From: Candidatus Sulfidibacterium hydrothermale
GTDB lineage: Bacteria > Bacteroidota > Bacteroidia > Bacteroidales > F082
DNA length: 64,000 bases
Direction: 5' to 3'
Assembly (NCBI RefSeq): GCF_020149915.1
Contig: NZ_CP083760.1
Coordinates: forward strand, 992,001-1,056,000
Position numbers and translations under genes: made by a program. Of this stretch, positions 54,191 to 63,410 are shown piece after piece (the stretch's first letter is position 1; each line of letters starts with the position of its first letter). Below the pieces are notes generated by a model. The model had not been told where the DNA came from, did no database searches, and saw only the letters and a program-made list of their open reading frames with translations.

Positions 54191-55544
54191 ATCTTTTCAT
54201 TTTATTGTACAGCGTTTGTCGTGTAATGCCCAGCTTTTTGGCTACAGCACTCATATTCCCTTTTTCATTTCGAAGACAGGCTTTGATCATCTCTTTTTCC
54301 ATTTCATCAAGGGGTTTAACCGGATAACTTCCTTTTGAAAATTTTGTATTTCTTTCAAGCGAAAAACTATCTTCGTCCAAAATGGTTTTGTCGGCTAAGA
54401 TAACTGCTTTTTCAACAGCGTGTTGCAGTTCCCTGACGTTTCCCGGCCACGAATAATTCAAAAGGGCGTTTTTTGCTCCCCGGCCAATTTTAAGTCCGTA
54501 TTTCTCATATTTTATCTTGTATTTATCCAGATAAAATTCGGCCAAAAGTAAAATGTCGTTGCCCCGTTCACGAAGCGGCGGCAGTTCGATGGTAATGGTA
54601 TTGATGCGATACAGTAAATCCTGCCGGAACAACCCTTCGGCTACCAGTTTTTCCAAGTTTCGGTTAGTGGCCGAAATCAACCGGATGTCCACCGGTATCG
54701 GCGTATTGCTTCCCAGCCGGGTAACGGTTCTGTTTTGCAAAGCCGAAAGCACTTTCGGCTGTAATGACAAAGGCAGATTTCCGATTTCATCCAAAAAAAG
54801 GGTGCCTTTGTTTGCCAGCTCAAATTTTCCGGTACGATTTTCACGGGCATCGGTAAAAGCTCCTTTTGCATGCCCGAAGAGCTCGCTCTCAAACAGTGTT
54901 TCACTAATGGCTCCCATATCCACCGTAACCATCAGCTCATTGTTTCTTTTTGAACGGTGATGTATTTCGGCAGCGATAAGTTCTTTCCCCGTGCCGTTTT
55001 CGCCCGTAATTAAAACGTTGGCATCGGTAACCGCTACTTTTTTTACCATTTCCATCACCCGTTGCATGGCTTCCGACTGTCCGATAAGTTTTCGCGAAAC
55101 AGGATGCAGTACTTGTTTCAGTTGGTCGTTGCTCCGGCGAAGCGAAATGGTTTCCAGCCTGCTTTTTCGCAGTTTTGAAGCCGCATGAATAGTGCCGATC
55201 AGCTTATTGTTGTCCCAGGGTTTTAATATGAAATCGAAAGCGCCTTCTTTTACGGCTTTTACCGCCAGCTCCACATCGCCATAAGCGGTAATCATCACCA
55301 CACTGATGGCCGGATCGTATTCCAAAATCCGGCGAAGCCAGTACAATCCTTCGTTTCCGGTATTCATTCCGGCTGTAAAATTCATGTCCAGCAAAACAAC
55401 ATCCACCCGGTTTTTTTGTAAAGCCGAAAGCAGACTGTTGGGATTTTTCAGGGCAATTACTTTGTCAAATTCTGATTGCAACAGCATTTCAAGTGCCGTC
55501 AGCACATTTTCATTGTCATCAATAATCAGGATTTCGGGTTTCAT
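54180..55544 (-). CDS. NtrC-family sigma-54-dependent response regulator
   Basis: A 454-residue activator with three domains. The receiver has Asp53 (VVLLDMNFTAG) and Lys in LKPWDNNK. The AAA+ domain shows Walker A GENGTGKE, the sigma-54-contact loop GAFTDA (a common variant of GAFTGA), Walker B GTLFLDEIGN, and the arginine finger region FRQDLLYRIN. A Fis-type HTH closes the protein (GNMSAVAKKLGITRQTLYNK). It is divergent from the export operon beginning at 55785, and is its most likely regulator: a perfect palindrome (55645-55661) and a sigma-54-like site (55726-55742) lie between them. It is co-transcribed with the kinase gene. Confidence 0.94.
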   Translation of the reverse strand: MKPEILIIDDNENVLTALEMLLQSEFDKVIALKNPNSLLSALQKNRVDVVLLDMNFTAGMNTGNEGLYWLRRILEYDPAISVVMITAYGDVELAVKAVKEGAFDFILKPWDNNKLIGTIHAASKLRKSRLETISLRRSNDQLKQVLHPVSRKLIGQSEAMQRVMEMVKKVAVTDANVLITGENGTGKELIAAEIHHRSKRNNELMVTVDMGAISETLFESELFGHAKGAFTDARENRTGKFELANKGTLFLDEIGNLPLSLQPKVLSALQNRTVTRLGSNTPIPVDIRLISATNRNLEKLVAEGLFRQDLLYRINTITIELPPLRERGNDILLLAEFYLDKYKIKYEKYGLKIGRGAKNALLNYSWPGNVRELQHAVEKAVILADKTILDEDSFSLERNTKFSKGSYPVKPLDEMEKEMIKACLRNEKGNMSAVAKKLGITRQTLYNKMKRYGI

Positions 55545-55644
55545 TTTTGAATGTGTTGAAACAGTTTTTTGTCAGAAAATAAGTCATTTCTCACCGGTTT
55601 CTGGTTTGCTAAAGTACTCAACTGTAAATATAACAAACAACCGG

Positions 55645-55661
55645 TGTAAAAATATTTTACA
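55645..55661. promoter_or_regulatory. Palindrome, candidate enhancer site for the NtrC-type regulator
   Basis: TGTAAAA-ATA-TTTTACA is a perfect 7-3-7 palindrome midway between the divergent regulator and adaptor genes, about 65 bases upstream of the candidate sigma-54 promoter. That is a normal place for an activator site. A half-site-like TGTAAAT lies about 20 bases further left. Confidence 0.5.
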
Positions 55662-55725
55662 TCTTTTTTGCTTTAAACTTATCGGTATCTATTGTATTGT
55701 GCTGATTTTAAATTTATTACGCTTT

Positions 55726-55742
55726 TCGGCACAACCATTGAA
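55726..55742 (+). promoter_or_regulatory. Candidate sigma-54 promoter of the export operon
   Basis: TCGGCACAACCATTGAA resembles TGGCAC-N5-TTGCA: the GG of the -24 element (55728-55729) is followed after 10 bases by GA rather than the expected GC. The start codon of the adaptor gene is 43 bases downstream. Confidence 0.4.
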
Positions 55743-55784
55743 CAGTTTATTGTGAAAAACAAAGCGGACAACAAAATTTTAATT

Positions 55785-57035
55785 ATGGACAGACCGATAG
55801 CAAAGAAGAAAGGCATAAAAAAGAAACATGTTTACATCGGCTTGGGGGTAATCCTGTTTTTACTGTTGATTTACAAAGCATTTTTTGCTACAAATTTGTC
55901 CACCTACCGGGTAGATGCCAACACACTAACCATTGACACGGTCAGAGAAGGTGTTTTTTATGATTACATTTCAGTGATGGGCACCGTAGAACCCATTGCC
56001 ACTATTTATCTTGATGCACAGGAAGGCGGACGGGTGGAAAAGAAACTGGTGGAAGAAGGAGCCATGGTGAAAAAAGGCGAAGTAATTTTACGGCTGAGTA
56101 ATCCGGATTTACGGCTGAGTATTTTAAACAGCGAAGCACAACTGGCCAAAAACAGCAACTTTCTGCGTGATACACGGGTAACCATGGAACAGGAAAAACT
56201 AAGCGTTAAACGTGAAATTTTGAATTTGAAATTCGACTTGATACGCAAAAAACGAATTTACGAACAAAACAAAGTGTTTTATCGGGATACGCTGATATCG
56301 CGAAATGATTATTTAAAATCGAAAGAAGACTACGAATATGCTCAACAGAGCTATCAGCTTTACCTGGAACGCCAAAAGCAGGATTCTATCTATCGCACTA
56401 TCCAAATTCAGCAGATGAAAGAAAATTTGCGCAACATGGCACTGAACCTGAAGCTGGTACGCCAGCGCCAGCAAAGTCTTAATGTGAAAGCACCGGTGGA
56501 CGGACAGCTCACCACCTTAGATGTAGAAGTAGGGCAATCGGTGCCGAAAGGCGGCAGGATCGGGCAAATTGACATCCTCACCTCGTACAAAGTAACCGCT
56601 CAAATCGACGAACATTATATTGACAAAGTGCGTGTGGGATTAATTGCTGTTTTAGACCGGAACGGCAAAGAATATAAACTGCGTATCCGAAAAATATTGC
56701 CGGGGGTTCACAAAGGCCGTTTTGAAGTGCAAATGGTGTTTGTGGGTAAATCACCGGCAAACATGCGTACCGGACAAACGTATTACATTCGTCTGCAATT
56801 GGGAAATCCTTCGAAAGCTTTGCTGCTGCCGCGGGGAGGTTTCTTTCAAAATACCGGAGGACAATGGATTTTTGTGGTGTCGAAAGACGGAAAATCGGCT
56901 GAAAAACGCCGCATCACCATCGGCCGCCAAAACCCGAAGTATTATGAAGTACTCAGCGGGCTGAAACCGGGCGAAAGGGTGGTTGTATCAGATTATGATA
57001 ACTTTGGAGATAATGACAGGCTGGTGTTTAGGTAG
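55785..57035 (+). CDS. Periplasmic adaptor of a MacAB-type exporter (HlyD family)
   Basis: A 416-residue membrane fusion protein. I chose the ATG at 55785 (MDRPIAKKKGIKKKH), which puts a positive N-terminus before the single membrane anchor (VYIGLGVILFLLLIYKAFF, about 16-34); the frame open from 55692 lacks family character. The lipoyl halves are LDAQEGGRVEKKLVEEGAMV and NVKAPVDGQLTTLDVEVGQS. A long coiled-coil hairpin lies between them (about 105-250), followed by a beta-barrel and membrane-proximal domain ending GLKPGERVVVSDYD. It is first in the export operon and would connect the permeases to an outer-membrane channel not encoded here. Confidence 0.9.
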   Translation: MDRPIAKKKGIKKKHVYIGLGVILFLLLIYKAFFATNLSTYRVDANTLTIDTVREGVFYDYISVMGTVEPIATIYLDAQEGGRVEKKLVEEGAMVKKGEVILRLSNPDLRLSILNSEAQLAKNSNFLRDTRVTMEQEKLSVKREILNLKFDLIRKKRIYEQNKVFYRDTLISRNDYLKSKEDYEYAQQSYQLYLERQKQDSIYRTIQIQQMKENLRNMALNLKLVRQRQQSLNVKAPVDGQLTTLDVEVGQSVPKGGRIGQIDILTSYKVTAQIDEHYIDKVRVGLIAVLDRNGKEYKLRIRKILPGVHKGRFEVQMVFVGKSPANMRTGQTYYIRLQLGNPSKALLLPRGGFFQNTGGQWIFVVSKDGKSAEKRRITIGRQNPKYYEVLSGLKPGERVVVSDYDNFGDNDRLVFR

Positions 57036-57095
57036 GTGGGAAGGTAGAATGGGTAGAAGGGTGGAAAGATTAGAAGGTGGAAGAGTGAAAGGTTG
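57036..57095 (+). repeat. Polypurine tract 1 of the export operon
   Basis: Between the adaptor and the four-helix-bundle gene almost every base on the plus strand is A or G, arranged as degenerate GGTAGAAGG/GGTGGAAGG units with T only at regular places. It starts at the adaptor stop. Confidence 0.6.
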
Positions 57096-57137
57096 ATGAC
57101 CAAAAAAAGAATGGAAAACATTTTAAACAATACGATT

Positions 57138-57503
57138 ATGAACAACAAAGTTGAGAAATTTGAAGATTTACAAATTTGGCAGGACAGCGTAACCATTGCC
57201 GTGGATGTTTATGCTTTGTTTAGTAAGTCTAAAAATTTTGGATTCCGCGACCAAATTCAGCGCTCATCCGTTTCCATACCTTCTAATATTGCCGAAGGGT
57301 ACGACCGACAAACCAATAATGAATTTATCCGGTTCCTGCGCATTGCAAAAGCATCCTGTGCCGAACTCAGAACACAGTTAATTATAGCCCAACGTGTTGG
57401 AATGGTTAAAGACCCGGCCGATTTGATTGAAAGAACAAAATCATTATCCGCGATGATTCAAAAACTGATAACATACAGAGATGGATTAAGAAGGAAAAAA
57501 TGA
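57138..57503 (+). CDS. Four-helix-bundle protein (S23/23S rRNA intervening-sequence family)
   Basis: A small four-helix-bundle protein of the family first found in 23S rRNA intervening sequences. Signatures are KFEDLQIWQDSVTIAVDVYA, FRDQIQRSSVSIPSNIAEGY, FIRFLRIAKASCAELRTQL and LSAMIQKLITYRDG. The start at 57138 (MNNKVEKFEDLQIW) gives 121 residues, the family's usual length; the frame is open to 57093 with other ATG codons. Its function is unknown. It sits inside an export operon to which it has no evident functional link, and is flanked on both sides by polypurine repeat tracts, which suggests that it arrived with them. Confidence 0.88.
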   Translation: MNNKVEKFEDLQIWQDSVTIAVDVYALFSKSKNFGFRDQIQRSSVSIPSNIAEGYDRQTNNEFIRFLRIAKASCAELRTQLIIAQRVGMVKDPADLIERTKSLSAMIQKLITYRDGLRRKK

Positions 57504-57670
57504 GAGAGAAGTGAAAGGTAGGAAGGTTGGAAAGGTGGAAGGATAAAAAGGTAAAAGGATGGAGAGCTAGAAAGTAAAAGATAGAATGGGAAAAGAGTTA
57601 GAAGGTAAAAAAGCAAAAAGACGGCAAAGAATTACCCTCTCACCCTCCAACCTTTCTACCATCCAACCCA
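57504..57670 (+). repeat. Polypurine tract 2, followed by its pyrimidine counterpart
   Basis: A purine-rich stretch of GGTWGAAAGG-like units (57504-57628) is followed by a pyrimidine run (about 57633-57668, with CTCCAACCTTTCTACC) that is roughly complementary to it. The pair could fold back into a long imperfect hairpin between the four-helix-bundle gene and the ATPase gene. Confidence 0.6.
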
Positions 57671-57697
57671 TATATAAACTTGAAAAATTAAATAATT

Positions 57698-58387
57698 ATG
57701 ATCAAAATTAAAAATCTTGTAAAAGTATTCCGGACAGACGAAATCGAAACTTATGCGTTAAACGGAGTAAATCTGGAAGTAAAAAAAGGAGAGTTTGTCG
57801 CCATTATGGGGCCTTCGGGTTGCGGGAAATCTACTCTGCTCAGCATTATCGGACTGCTGGACAATCCTACCAAAGGCAGCTACTTGTTTAACGGAATTGA
57901 GGTGGCCAACATGAAAGAAAAAAATCGCACCCAACTCAGAAAAGGGCACATCGGTTTTGTCTTTCAAAGTTTTAACCTGATCGACGAACTGAATGCCTAC
58001 GACAATGTGGAATTGCCCTTGTTTTACCTGAAAATGAAAGTTTCTGAACGCCGCAAAAGAGTGGAAGAAGTATTGCAACGCATGAACATCGGGCATCGTA
58101 TGAAACATTTTCCGCAGCAACTCTCAGGCGGACAACAGCAGCGTGTAGCCATAGCAAGGGCTGTGGTGGCCAATCCCGACCTGATTCTGGCCGACGAGCC
58201 TACCGGAAACCTTGATTCAAAAAATGGTATCGAAGTGATGAACCTGCTTTCGGAACTCAATCAGGAAGACACCACCATTGTCATGGCCACCCACTCCGAG
58301 CGCGATGCTGCCTATGCCCACCGTACTATCCAGTTGCTGGATGGAGAAGTGATTATGGAGAAGGTGAACGAAACGGTACAAGTCTGA
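57698..58387 (+). CDS. ABC transporter ATPase (MacB/LolD type)
   Basis: A 229-residue ATPase of the MacB/LolD subfamily. Walker A is [15 protein letters not shown], the Q-loop is in [12 protein letters not shown], the signature is [14 protein letters not shown], Walker B is [14 protein letters not shown] and the switch histidine is in MATHSERDA. These proteins drive type VII (mechanotransmission) exporters, which push substrates through the periplasm and need no membrane transport path of their own. Its partners are the two FtsX-type permeases encoded just downstream. The AYAH and [10 protein letters not shown] tail is ordinary. The gene is in the normal base-composition range, unlike the permease gene after it. 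Confidence 0.95.
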   Translation: MIKIKNLVKVFRTDEIETYALNGVNLEVKKGEFVAIMGPSGCGKSTLLSIIGLLDNPTKGSYLFNGIEVANMKEKNRTQLRKGHIGFVFQSFNLIDELNAYDNVELPLFYLKMKVSERRKRVEEVLQRMNIGHRMKHFPQQLSGGQQQRVAIARAVVANPDLILADEPTGNLDSKNGIEVMNLLSELNQEDTTIVMATHSERDAAYAHRTIQLLDGEVIMEKVNETVQV

Positions 58388-58463
58388 TTTTTTTGAAGAA
58401 TATCAAAACGTGTCAGGTTTAAGTCAAGCTCTGGAAATCAACAAACTAACAAAACAAAATGAA

Positions 58464-60776
58464 ATGAAGATAGAAACTATTTTTAAAAGTCTTTTCAGGC
58501 ACAGGCTAAATTCTACAATTATCATTATTAGTCTTGCCATTGGAATTGCATGTATCAATTTAATCTTCATCTTTGTTGCCAGAGAATACAATGCGGATGG
58601 ATTTCAAAAAAATAAAAACCGCATTTATATTTTGCAAGCTGACAACCCGTTTAGGAAAGGGGAAAAGATGTATTATGTTAGCCCCGGTGCAGCGGAGTAT
58701 ATGAAAAAGAACTTTCCCGAAGTCAAAGATTTTTGCCGAATTTGGAATTATAATCCTCTAAAAAAAGTAATTGCCAATAACCAAAATTATTTTGATCAGC
58801 CCAAAGTCATCGCCGCATCCTCCAATTTCTTTAAATTCTTTTCATACAAGTTGGTTTCAAATTTGCCACAAAATGTATTGAAAACAAATCAGGATGTTGT
58901 CATTTCACAAAAGCTGGCCCATAAATATTTTGGAACTGCTGACCCTATCGGCCGGAAAATCATTTTGATAAATCGAAAGGGACAACGTCAAATGGTTGTG
59001 AGCGGAATTTTTAAAAAACCGCTTGAATGCTCGCAATTAAAATTCGATATGGTCACCCGGGTTAATGATAAAATTGGTACGCAATGTTATCTATTACTTG
59101 CAAAAAACACGAATATAAAACAACTTGAACAGAAATTTGCTCAATACAAGACTTCTATCCCCATTATGTATGACAGGAAGCCCGGCTCTTATTCTTTAAA
59201 AAATATGAAGTCTGTTTACTTTGATACTTCTCGGGGACAATATAGTCGCGATAAATCAGACTTAACAATTGCCCTTATAATCGCATTTATGATATTGGGG
59301 ATTGCACTTTTCAATTATATAGGATTAACCAACAACCGACTCATCGAAAAAACCAAAGAATATGCAATCCGCTGCATAAATGGAAGCTCAAAAGCAAATC
59401 TGGTGACACGATTTATGGTAGAAAGTTTCATTTTAATAGGAACAGCATTTGCAATAAGCCTTGTTTTAATTGGCTGGATTATTCCTTTCTTTAACCAATT
59501 GACTTCTTCAACTATTTCAATTTCCTATATTTTTGAAACGAAAAGAATTGGATTATTATTGGGAATTCCTGCCCTGATTCTCTTTGCAACGTACCTGTTT
59601 GCTTTAGTCCGAATTAAGAAAATTACGGTAGTCGAAGGGCTTAAACCTGTAAACTTCCGATTTGCTGGAAAAATGAACTTTCCGGCATTTAATATTTTTC
59701 AACTTTCTGTTTCTATTATATTGATTATAGCATCCCTCATTATTTTGAAGCAAATTCATTACATAATGAATAAAAATATTGGATTGAACAAACAAACTCT
59801 GATAGTCAAAATTCCGGTTCAACATAAAAACCTTGCTCCTGTTTTTAAAACAGAGCTTGAGAAACAACCGTTAATTGAAGTAGTTTCCTTAGCTTCGTCC
59901 TCACCAGTATCTTTGGCACATTGGGAGGTTTTATTACATTATGATGATCATGGAGAGAAAAAGCCATACACCCCTACTATTTTTTATGGCGATCAGAATT
60001 ATATAAAAGCCCTTGGAATTAAAATCATTAAAGGCAATAATTTTTCACAGGACGCAGAATCAAATAAAAATAAATGTATTATCAATGAATCGCTTGCAAG
60101 ATTTTTCTCCGGTCGTCACTTAATCGGGCATAAACTTCCCGGAGAAAACAATTTAATTGTAATTGGAATTGTAAAAGATTTCAATTTTGCAAGTGTAAAA
60201 AAACACATAAAGCCTTCCTGTATATCTTACAGAAGCAGTGGTCTTTACCTGATAGTGAAACCGGCAAAAGGTCAAGCTGCACATGTAAGAAAAATTATTT
60301 CAAAAACATGGGATAAGTTAATCCCCGATTTCCCTGTAAATATACAGTCAATTGGTGACCGATACGAATGGTTAAATCGTGAAAATAAGAATTATGCAAA
60401 CTTAATCGGAGCCTGTAGTTTGATTAGTGTATTTTTATCAATGATTGGATTATTTGCGATTGCATTTCATTCCAGCCGTCGTCGTACCAAAGAAATCGGT
60501 ATCCGCAAAGTAAACGGAGCTTCAACCTCCGAGATTATAAAATTGCTCACAAAAGACTTTGTAAAGTGGGTGGTAATAGCTTTCGTTATTGCCGTTCCCA
60601 TTGCCTGGTATGCCATGCACCGGTGGTTGCAAAACTTTGCTTATAAAACAACTTTAAGTTGGTGGATTTTTGTCCTTGCGGGGCTGATCGTTTTGTTCAT
60701 TGCAATGGTTACCGTAAGCTGGCAGACTTTTATTGCGGCACGCAGAAATCCGACGGAAGCATTGCGGTATGAGTAA
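58464..60776 (+). CDS. MacB-like FtsX-type permease 1, composition-mosaic
   Basis: A 770-residue permease counted from the ATG at 58464 (MKIETIFKSLFRHRLNSTII); the frame is open from 58410 but lacks a better start. The layout is that of the duplicated FtsX permeases of Bacteroidota: N-terminal helix, periplasmic MacB_PCD domain, membrane block, a second periplasmic domain and a final block ending ARRNPTEALRYE. From the start to about 60465 the gene is AT-rich (15 G/C in 59701-59760); the last ~300 bases are not (26 in 60481-60540) and read like the paralogue's end (RRRTKEIGIRKVNGAS). It is likely a recombinant. Partner of the ATPase at 57698. Confidence 0.88.
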   Translation: MKIETIFKSLFRHRLNSTIIIISLAIGIACINLIFIFVAREYNADGFQKNKNRIYILQADNPFRKGEKMYYVSPGAAEYMKKNFPEVKDFCRIWNYNPLKKVIANNQNYFDQPKVIAASSNFFKFFSYKLVSNLPQNVLKTNQDVVISQKLAHKYFGTADPIGRKIILINRKGQRQMVVSGIFKKPLECSQLKFDMVTRVNDKIGTQCYLLLAKNTNIKQLEQKFAQYKTSIPIMYDRKPGSYSLKNMKSVYFDTSRGQYSRDKSDLTIALIIAFMILGIALFNYIGLTNNRLIEKTKEYAIRCINGSSKANLVTRFMVESFILIGTAFAISLVLIGWIIPFFNQLTSSTISISYIFETKRIGLLLGIPALILFATYLFALVRIKKITVVEGLKPVNFRFAGKMNFPAFNIFQLSVSIILIIASLIILKQIHYIMNKNIGLNKQTLIVKIPVQHKNLAPVFKTELEKQPLIEVVSLASSSPVSLAHWEVLLHYDDHGEKKPYTPTIFYGDQNYIKALGIKIIKGNNFSQDAESNKNKCIINESLARFFSGRHLIGHKLPGENNLIVIGIVKDFNFASVKKHIKPSCISYRSSGLYLIVKPAKGQAAHVRKIISKTWDKLIPDFPVNIQSIGDRYEWLNRENKNYANLIGACSLISVFLSMIGLFAIAFHSSRRRTKEIGIRKVNGASTSEIIKLLTKDFVKWVVIAFVIAVPIAWYAMHRWLQNFAYKTTLSWWIFVLAGLIVLFIAMVTVSWQTFIAARRNPTEALRYE

Positions 60777-60905
60777 GAGGATGAAAGAATGAGAAAAAAG
60801 GCGGAAAGATGATGGGTGGAAGGGTGAGAAGGTGAAAAGATAAAAAAGTAAAAAACACCCATTCCCTCCAACCTTTCCACCCTTCTACCTTCCAACCCTT
60901 TTCGT
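60777..60905 (+). repeat. Polypurine tract 3, followed by its pyrimidine counterpart
   Basis: Directly after permease 1 there is a purine-rich block with GGTGGAAGGGTGAGAAGG (about 60814-60831). A pyrimidine block then follows (about 60855-60900, with CCTTTCCACCCTTCTACC) that is nearly its complement. Together they could form a stem of ~20 imperfect base pairs. Confidence 0.65.
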
Positions 60906-60931
60906 ACTAAATAACAATAAAAAAGACAACT

Positions 60932-63277
60932 ATGAATATGATCATCATTGTATTGAAAAGGTTAAAATCTCAAAAACTGACAGCCTGGCTGCGGATTATC
61001 AGCATGGGTGTGGGAATGGCCAGTGCACTGGTGCTTTTTTATGTGGCCTGGAATGAGTTGAATACAGATAATTTTTATCCTGAAAAGAACCGGATTTACG
61101 AAGTGTTTAATAACTTTAAGTCACCCAATTACAGCGGAATCAGTGGATCACTTGTACAACCGCTGGTGCCGGCTATGGTTACCGATTTCCCGCAGGTGAA
61201 ATACGGAACGGTACTTTTTCTCAACGGGAAAACCACTTACAAAGTTAAAGAGTCGCTGCTTGAAGCCAATACGATTTATGCCGATTCTTCCTTTTTCAAA
61301 GTTTTCTCCCGCTGGTTTGTCGCTGGAAAAGCAAACCGGGCATTGCAAACAATCAACACCGCTGTCGTTACCCGAAAATTTGCTAAAAAACTCTTTGGCA
61401 GCAGCCTTGCAGCACTGAATAAAGTCATTTATTTGAACGAAGTACGACCGATTGTCATCACCGGCGTTATTGAAAACTGGCCACCCAATGCCAGCTTTCA
61501 GGCAGACGTACTTATCTCGTTTGCCACTTTAAAAGACGAACATCGTTTATACATGGGCTGGGACGGCGGCGACAGCTTTCACGGCTACGTAAAACTTACA
61601 AAAAATGCCAATCCGCACGAAATTGAAAAAGAAATGCCCGCTTTTTTGCGCCGGCATTACAATGTGGCAGCCGACGAAGCCAACGGTTTTTACTCAAAAT
61701 ACGAGTTAATTCCCATCACAAAAGCGGCTTTTATCGAAAATCCGGAAAAGAAAATGACCTATTACATCATGATTTTTATTGGTATCCTGATTTTCGGACT
61801 GGTTTGTTTCAATTCGCTTTTGCTGGTGCTGGCAGGATACAATAAGTTTATGAAAGAAATCGCCATCCATCGCACCCTTGGGGCTTCCGTAGCAGATATC
61901 CAGCGATTTATCTTTAACGAAGCGTTGTTTTACATGCTGAGTTCAACAGGAATAGCGATACTCTTTTTGTTGTTGATGAATCCGTTTATCGAAGCTAATT
62001 TTCAGTTTGGACTGGCAGAAGCGTTCACCAACCGGACTTTTCTGCTTTTGTTCCTGCTGCTGTTTGTTCTTGCTTTTCTGGTGATTTATTTTGTGCCGGT
62101 TCGCTGGTCGATTCGCTTTTTTATGACGACACAAAAAACGGCATCCTTTTACAAACCGCCTCTTAACCGGAATCTGCAGCGGGCATTGCTTACCCTGCAA
62201 ATTGGTATTTCTGTTTTTCTGTTCATTTTTTTGTTTTTTATTTACAGCCAGTTTAATTTTATTCGTTACTTCAACAAAGGATATAACTCAGACCAACTGG
62301 TTTACATCGAATTGCAAAACAAACCGCTCTATTCTAAAGACAAGGTAATCAAAAGCGAAATTTTAAAGATTCCCAATGTGTTGTCGGCTTGTTTGTCTGA
62401 CGGCATACCGGTATGGGGGCTTCCCGGAAACGGTTTTTCCGCTACTCCCGACGGGCAAAAGACAATTATTGTACGTAATCTTTCGGTGGACAAAGATTTT
62501 TTTGCTACGCTGAAAATGAAACTGGAAGGACCCGGGTTTCAGCAAAATATCGAAAAAAACGGCGTGGTCATTTCACGCAAAGCCGCCCAACGGTTTGGAT
62601 TACAAAATCCTGTGGGGAAAACCATTTATTTCTGGAAATCGCCGATGATTATCCGGGGTGTCGTAAATGATTTTGTAACCGGGTCGCTGCATTCGGCTAT
62701 GCAGCCGGTAGTGTTTAACCAATACGACCAACATTCGGTTTATTCGGTACTTACGGTACGACTTGCACCACAGGGAATACGCAATACGGTCAGAAAAATA
62801 AAGTCCGCCATTCAGCATATTGTACCGGGACAAATTGTTCAGGTAAGGTTTTACAATGCTTCGCTGCAGGCGAATTACCAACTGGATCGTGCTGTAAAAA
62901 ATACGGTGGTTTTGTTCTCGATTTTGGCCGCGCTGATTACGCTGGCCGGGCTGGTGGGTTTTACCCTGAGTATGATTCACGAACGCACCAAAGAACTGGG
63001 TATCCGCAAAGTAAACGGTGCTTCCGAAAATGCGTTGTTACTGTTGCTCAACAAAGTTTTTATGTGGAACATCGCCATAGCTCTGGTTATTTTCATCCCG
63101 GTTTCTTATCAAATTTCCAAACTGTGGCTACAACAGTATGCTTATGCCGTTCCTATGAAATGGTGGGTTTTTGTGTTGGTTTCCGTTTTGATTACGGCGG
63201 CTGTTCTCGGGGTGGTGTCCATTTTTACGATAAAAGCAGCCCGAAAGAATCCGGTGGAAGCGTTAAGGTATGAATGA
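60932..63277 (+). CDS. MacB-like FtsX-type permease 2
   Basis: A 781-residue paralogue of permease 1 with the same two-domain layout. The first helix is LRIISMGVGMASALVLFYVA, a MacB_PCD-like periplasmic domain follows, a central membrane block spans about 280-410, the second periplasmic domain about 440-640, and the final block carries ERTKELGIRKVNGASENALL and ends ARKNPVEALRYE. Base composition is in the usual range of the window. Whether permeases 1 and 2 form a heterodimer with one ATPase or act as two separate systems cannot be told, but two unequal permeases behind a single ATPase gene fit a heterodimer. It is the last gene of the operon. Confidence 0.9.
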   Translation: MNMIIIVLKRLKSQKLTAWLRIISMGVGMASALVLFYVAWNELNTDNFYPEKNRIYEVFNNFKSPNYSGISGSLVQPLVPAMVTDFPQVKYGTVLFLNGKTTYKVKESLLEANTIYADSSFFKVFSRWFVAGKANRALQTINTAVVTRKFAKKLFGSSLAALNKVIYLNEVRPIVITGVIENWPPNASFQADVLISFATLKDEHRLYMGWDGGDSFHGYVKLTKNANPHEIEKEMPAFLRRHYNVAADEANGFYSKYELIPITKAAFIENPEKKMTYYIMIFIGILIFGLVCFNSLLLVLAGYNKFMKEIAIHRTLGASVADIQRFIFNEALFYMLSSTGIAILFLLLMNPFIEANFQFGLAEAFTNRTFLLLFLLLFVLAFLVIYFVPVRWSIRFFMTTQKTASFYKPPLNRNLQRALLTLQIGISVFLFIFLFFIYSQFNFIRYFNKGYNSDQLVYIELQNKPLYSKDKVIKSEILKIPNVLSACLSDGIPVWGLPGNGFSATPDGQKTIIVRNLSVDKDFFATLKMKLEGPGFQQNIEKNGVVISRKAAQRFGLQNPVGKTIYFWKSPMIIRGVVNDFVTGSLHSAMQPVVFNQYDQHSVYSVLTVRLAPQGIRNTVRKIKSAIQHIVPGQIVQVRFYNASLQANYQLDRAVKNTVVLFSILAALITLAGLVGFTLSMIHERTKELGIRKVNGASENALLLLLNKVFMWNIAIALVIFIPVSYQISKLWLQQYAYAVPMKWWVFVLVSVLITAAVLGVVSIFTIKAARKNPVEALRYE

Positions 63278-63403
63278 GAAAGGTAGAAAGGTTGGAAGGT
63301 AGAGGGGTGAGATGGTGGAAGGGTGAGAGGGTAGTGGAGGTAGGAAGGGTTGATGGTAAGAAGGTGAGAGGGTTGATGATTTGGATGGTGGTAGGATAAC
63401 GAG
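63278..63403 (+). repeat. Polypurine tract 4
   Basis: After the second permease the plus strand again becomes a degenerate array of GGTAGAAAGG, GGTGGAAGGG and GGTGAGAGGG-like units for ~120 bases, without the pyrimidine counterpart seen in tracts 2 and 3. It lies between the operon end and the Nudix gene stop. Confidence 0.6.
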
Positions 63404-63410
63404 ATTGGAA

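Noticed and set aside
55785-63277. LolCDE lipoprotein-release system
   Set aside because: The duplicated ~780-residue permeases and the HlyD-type adaptor are characteristic of MacAB-like export, not LolCDE.
57036-63403. CRISPR array or simple tandem repeat
   Set aside because: The units are degenerate, of varying length, without regular spacers, and there are no cas genes.
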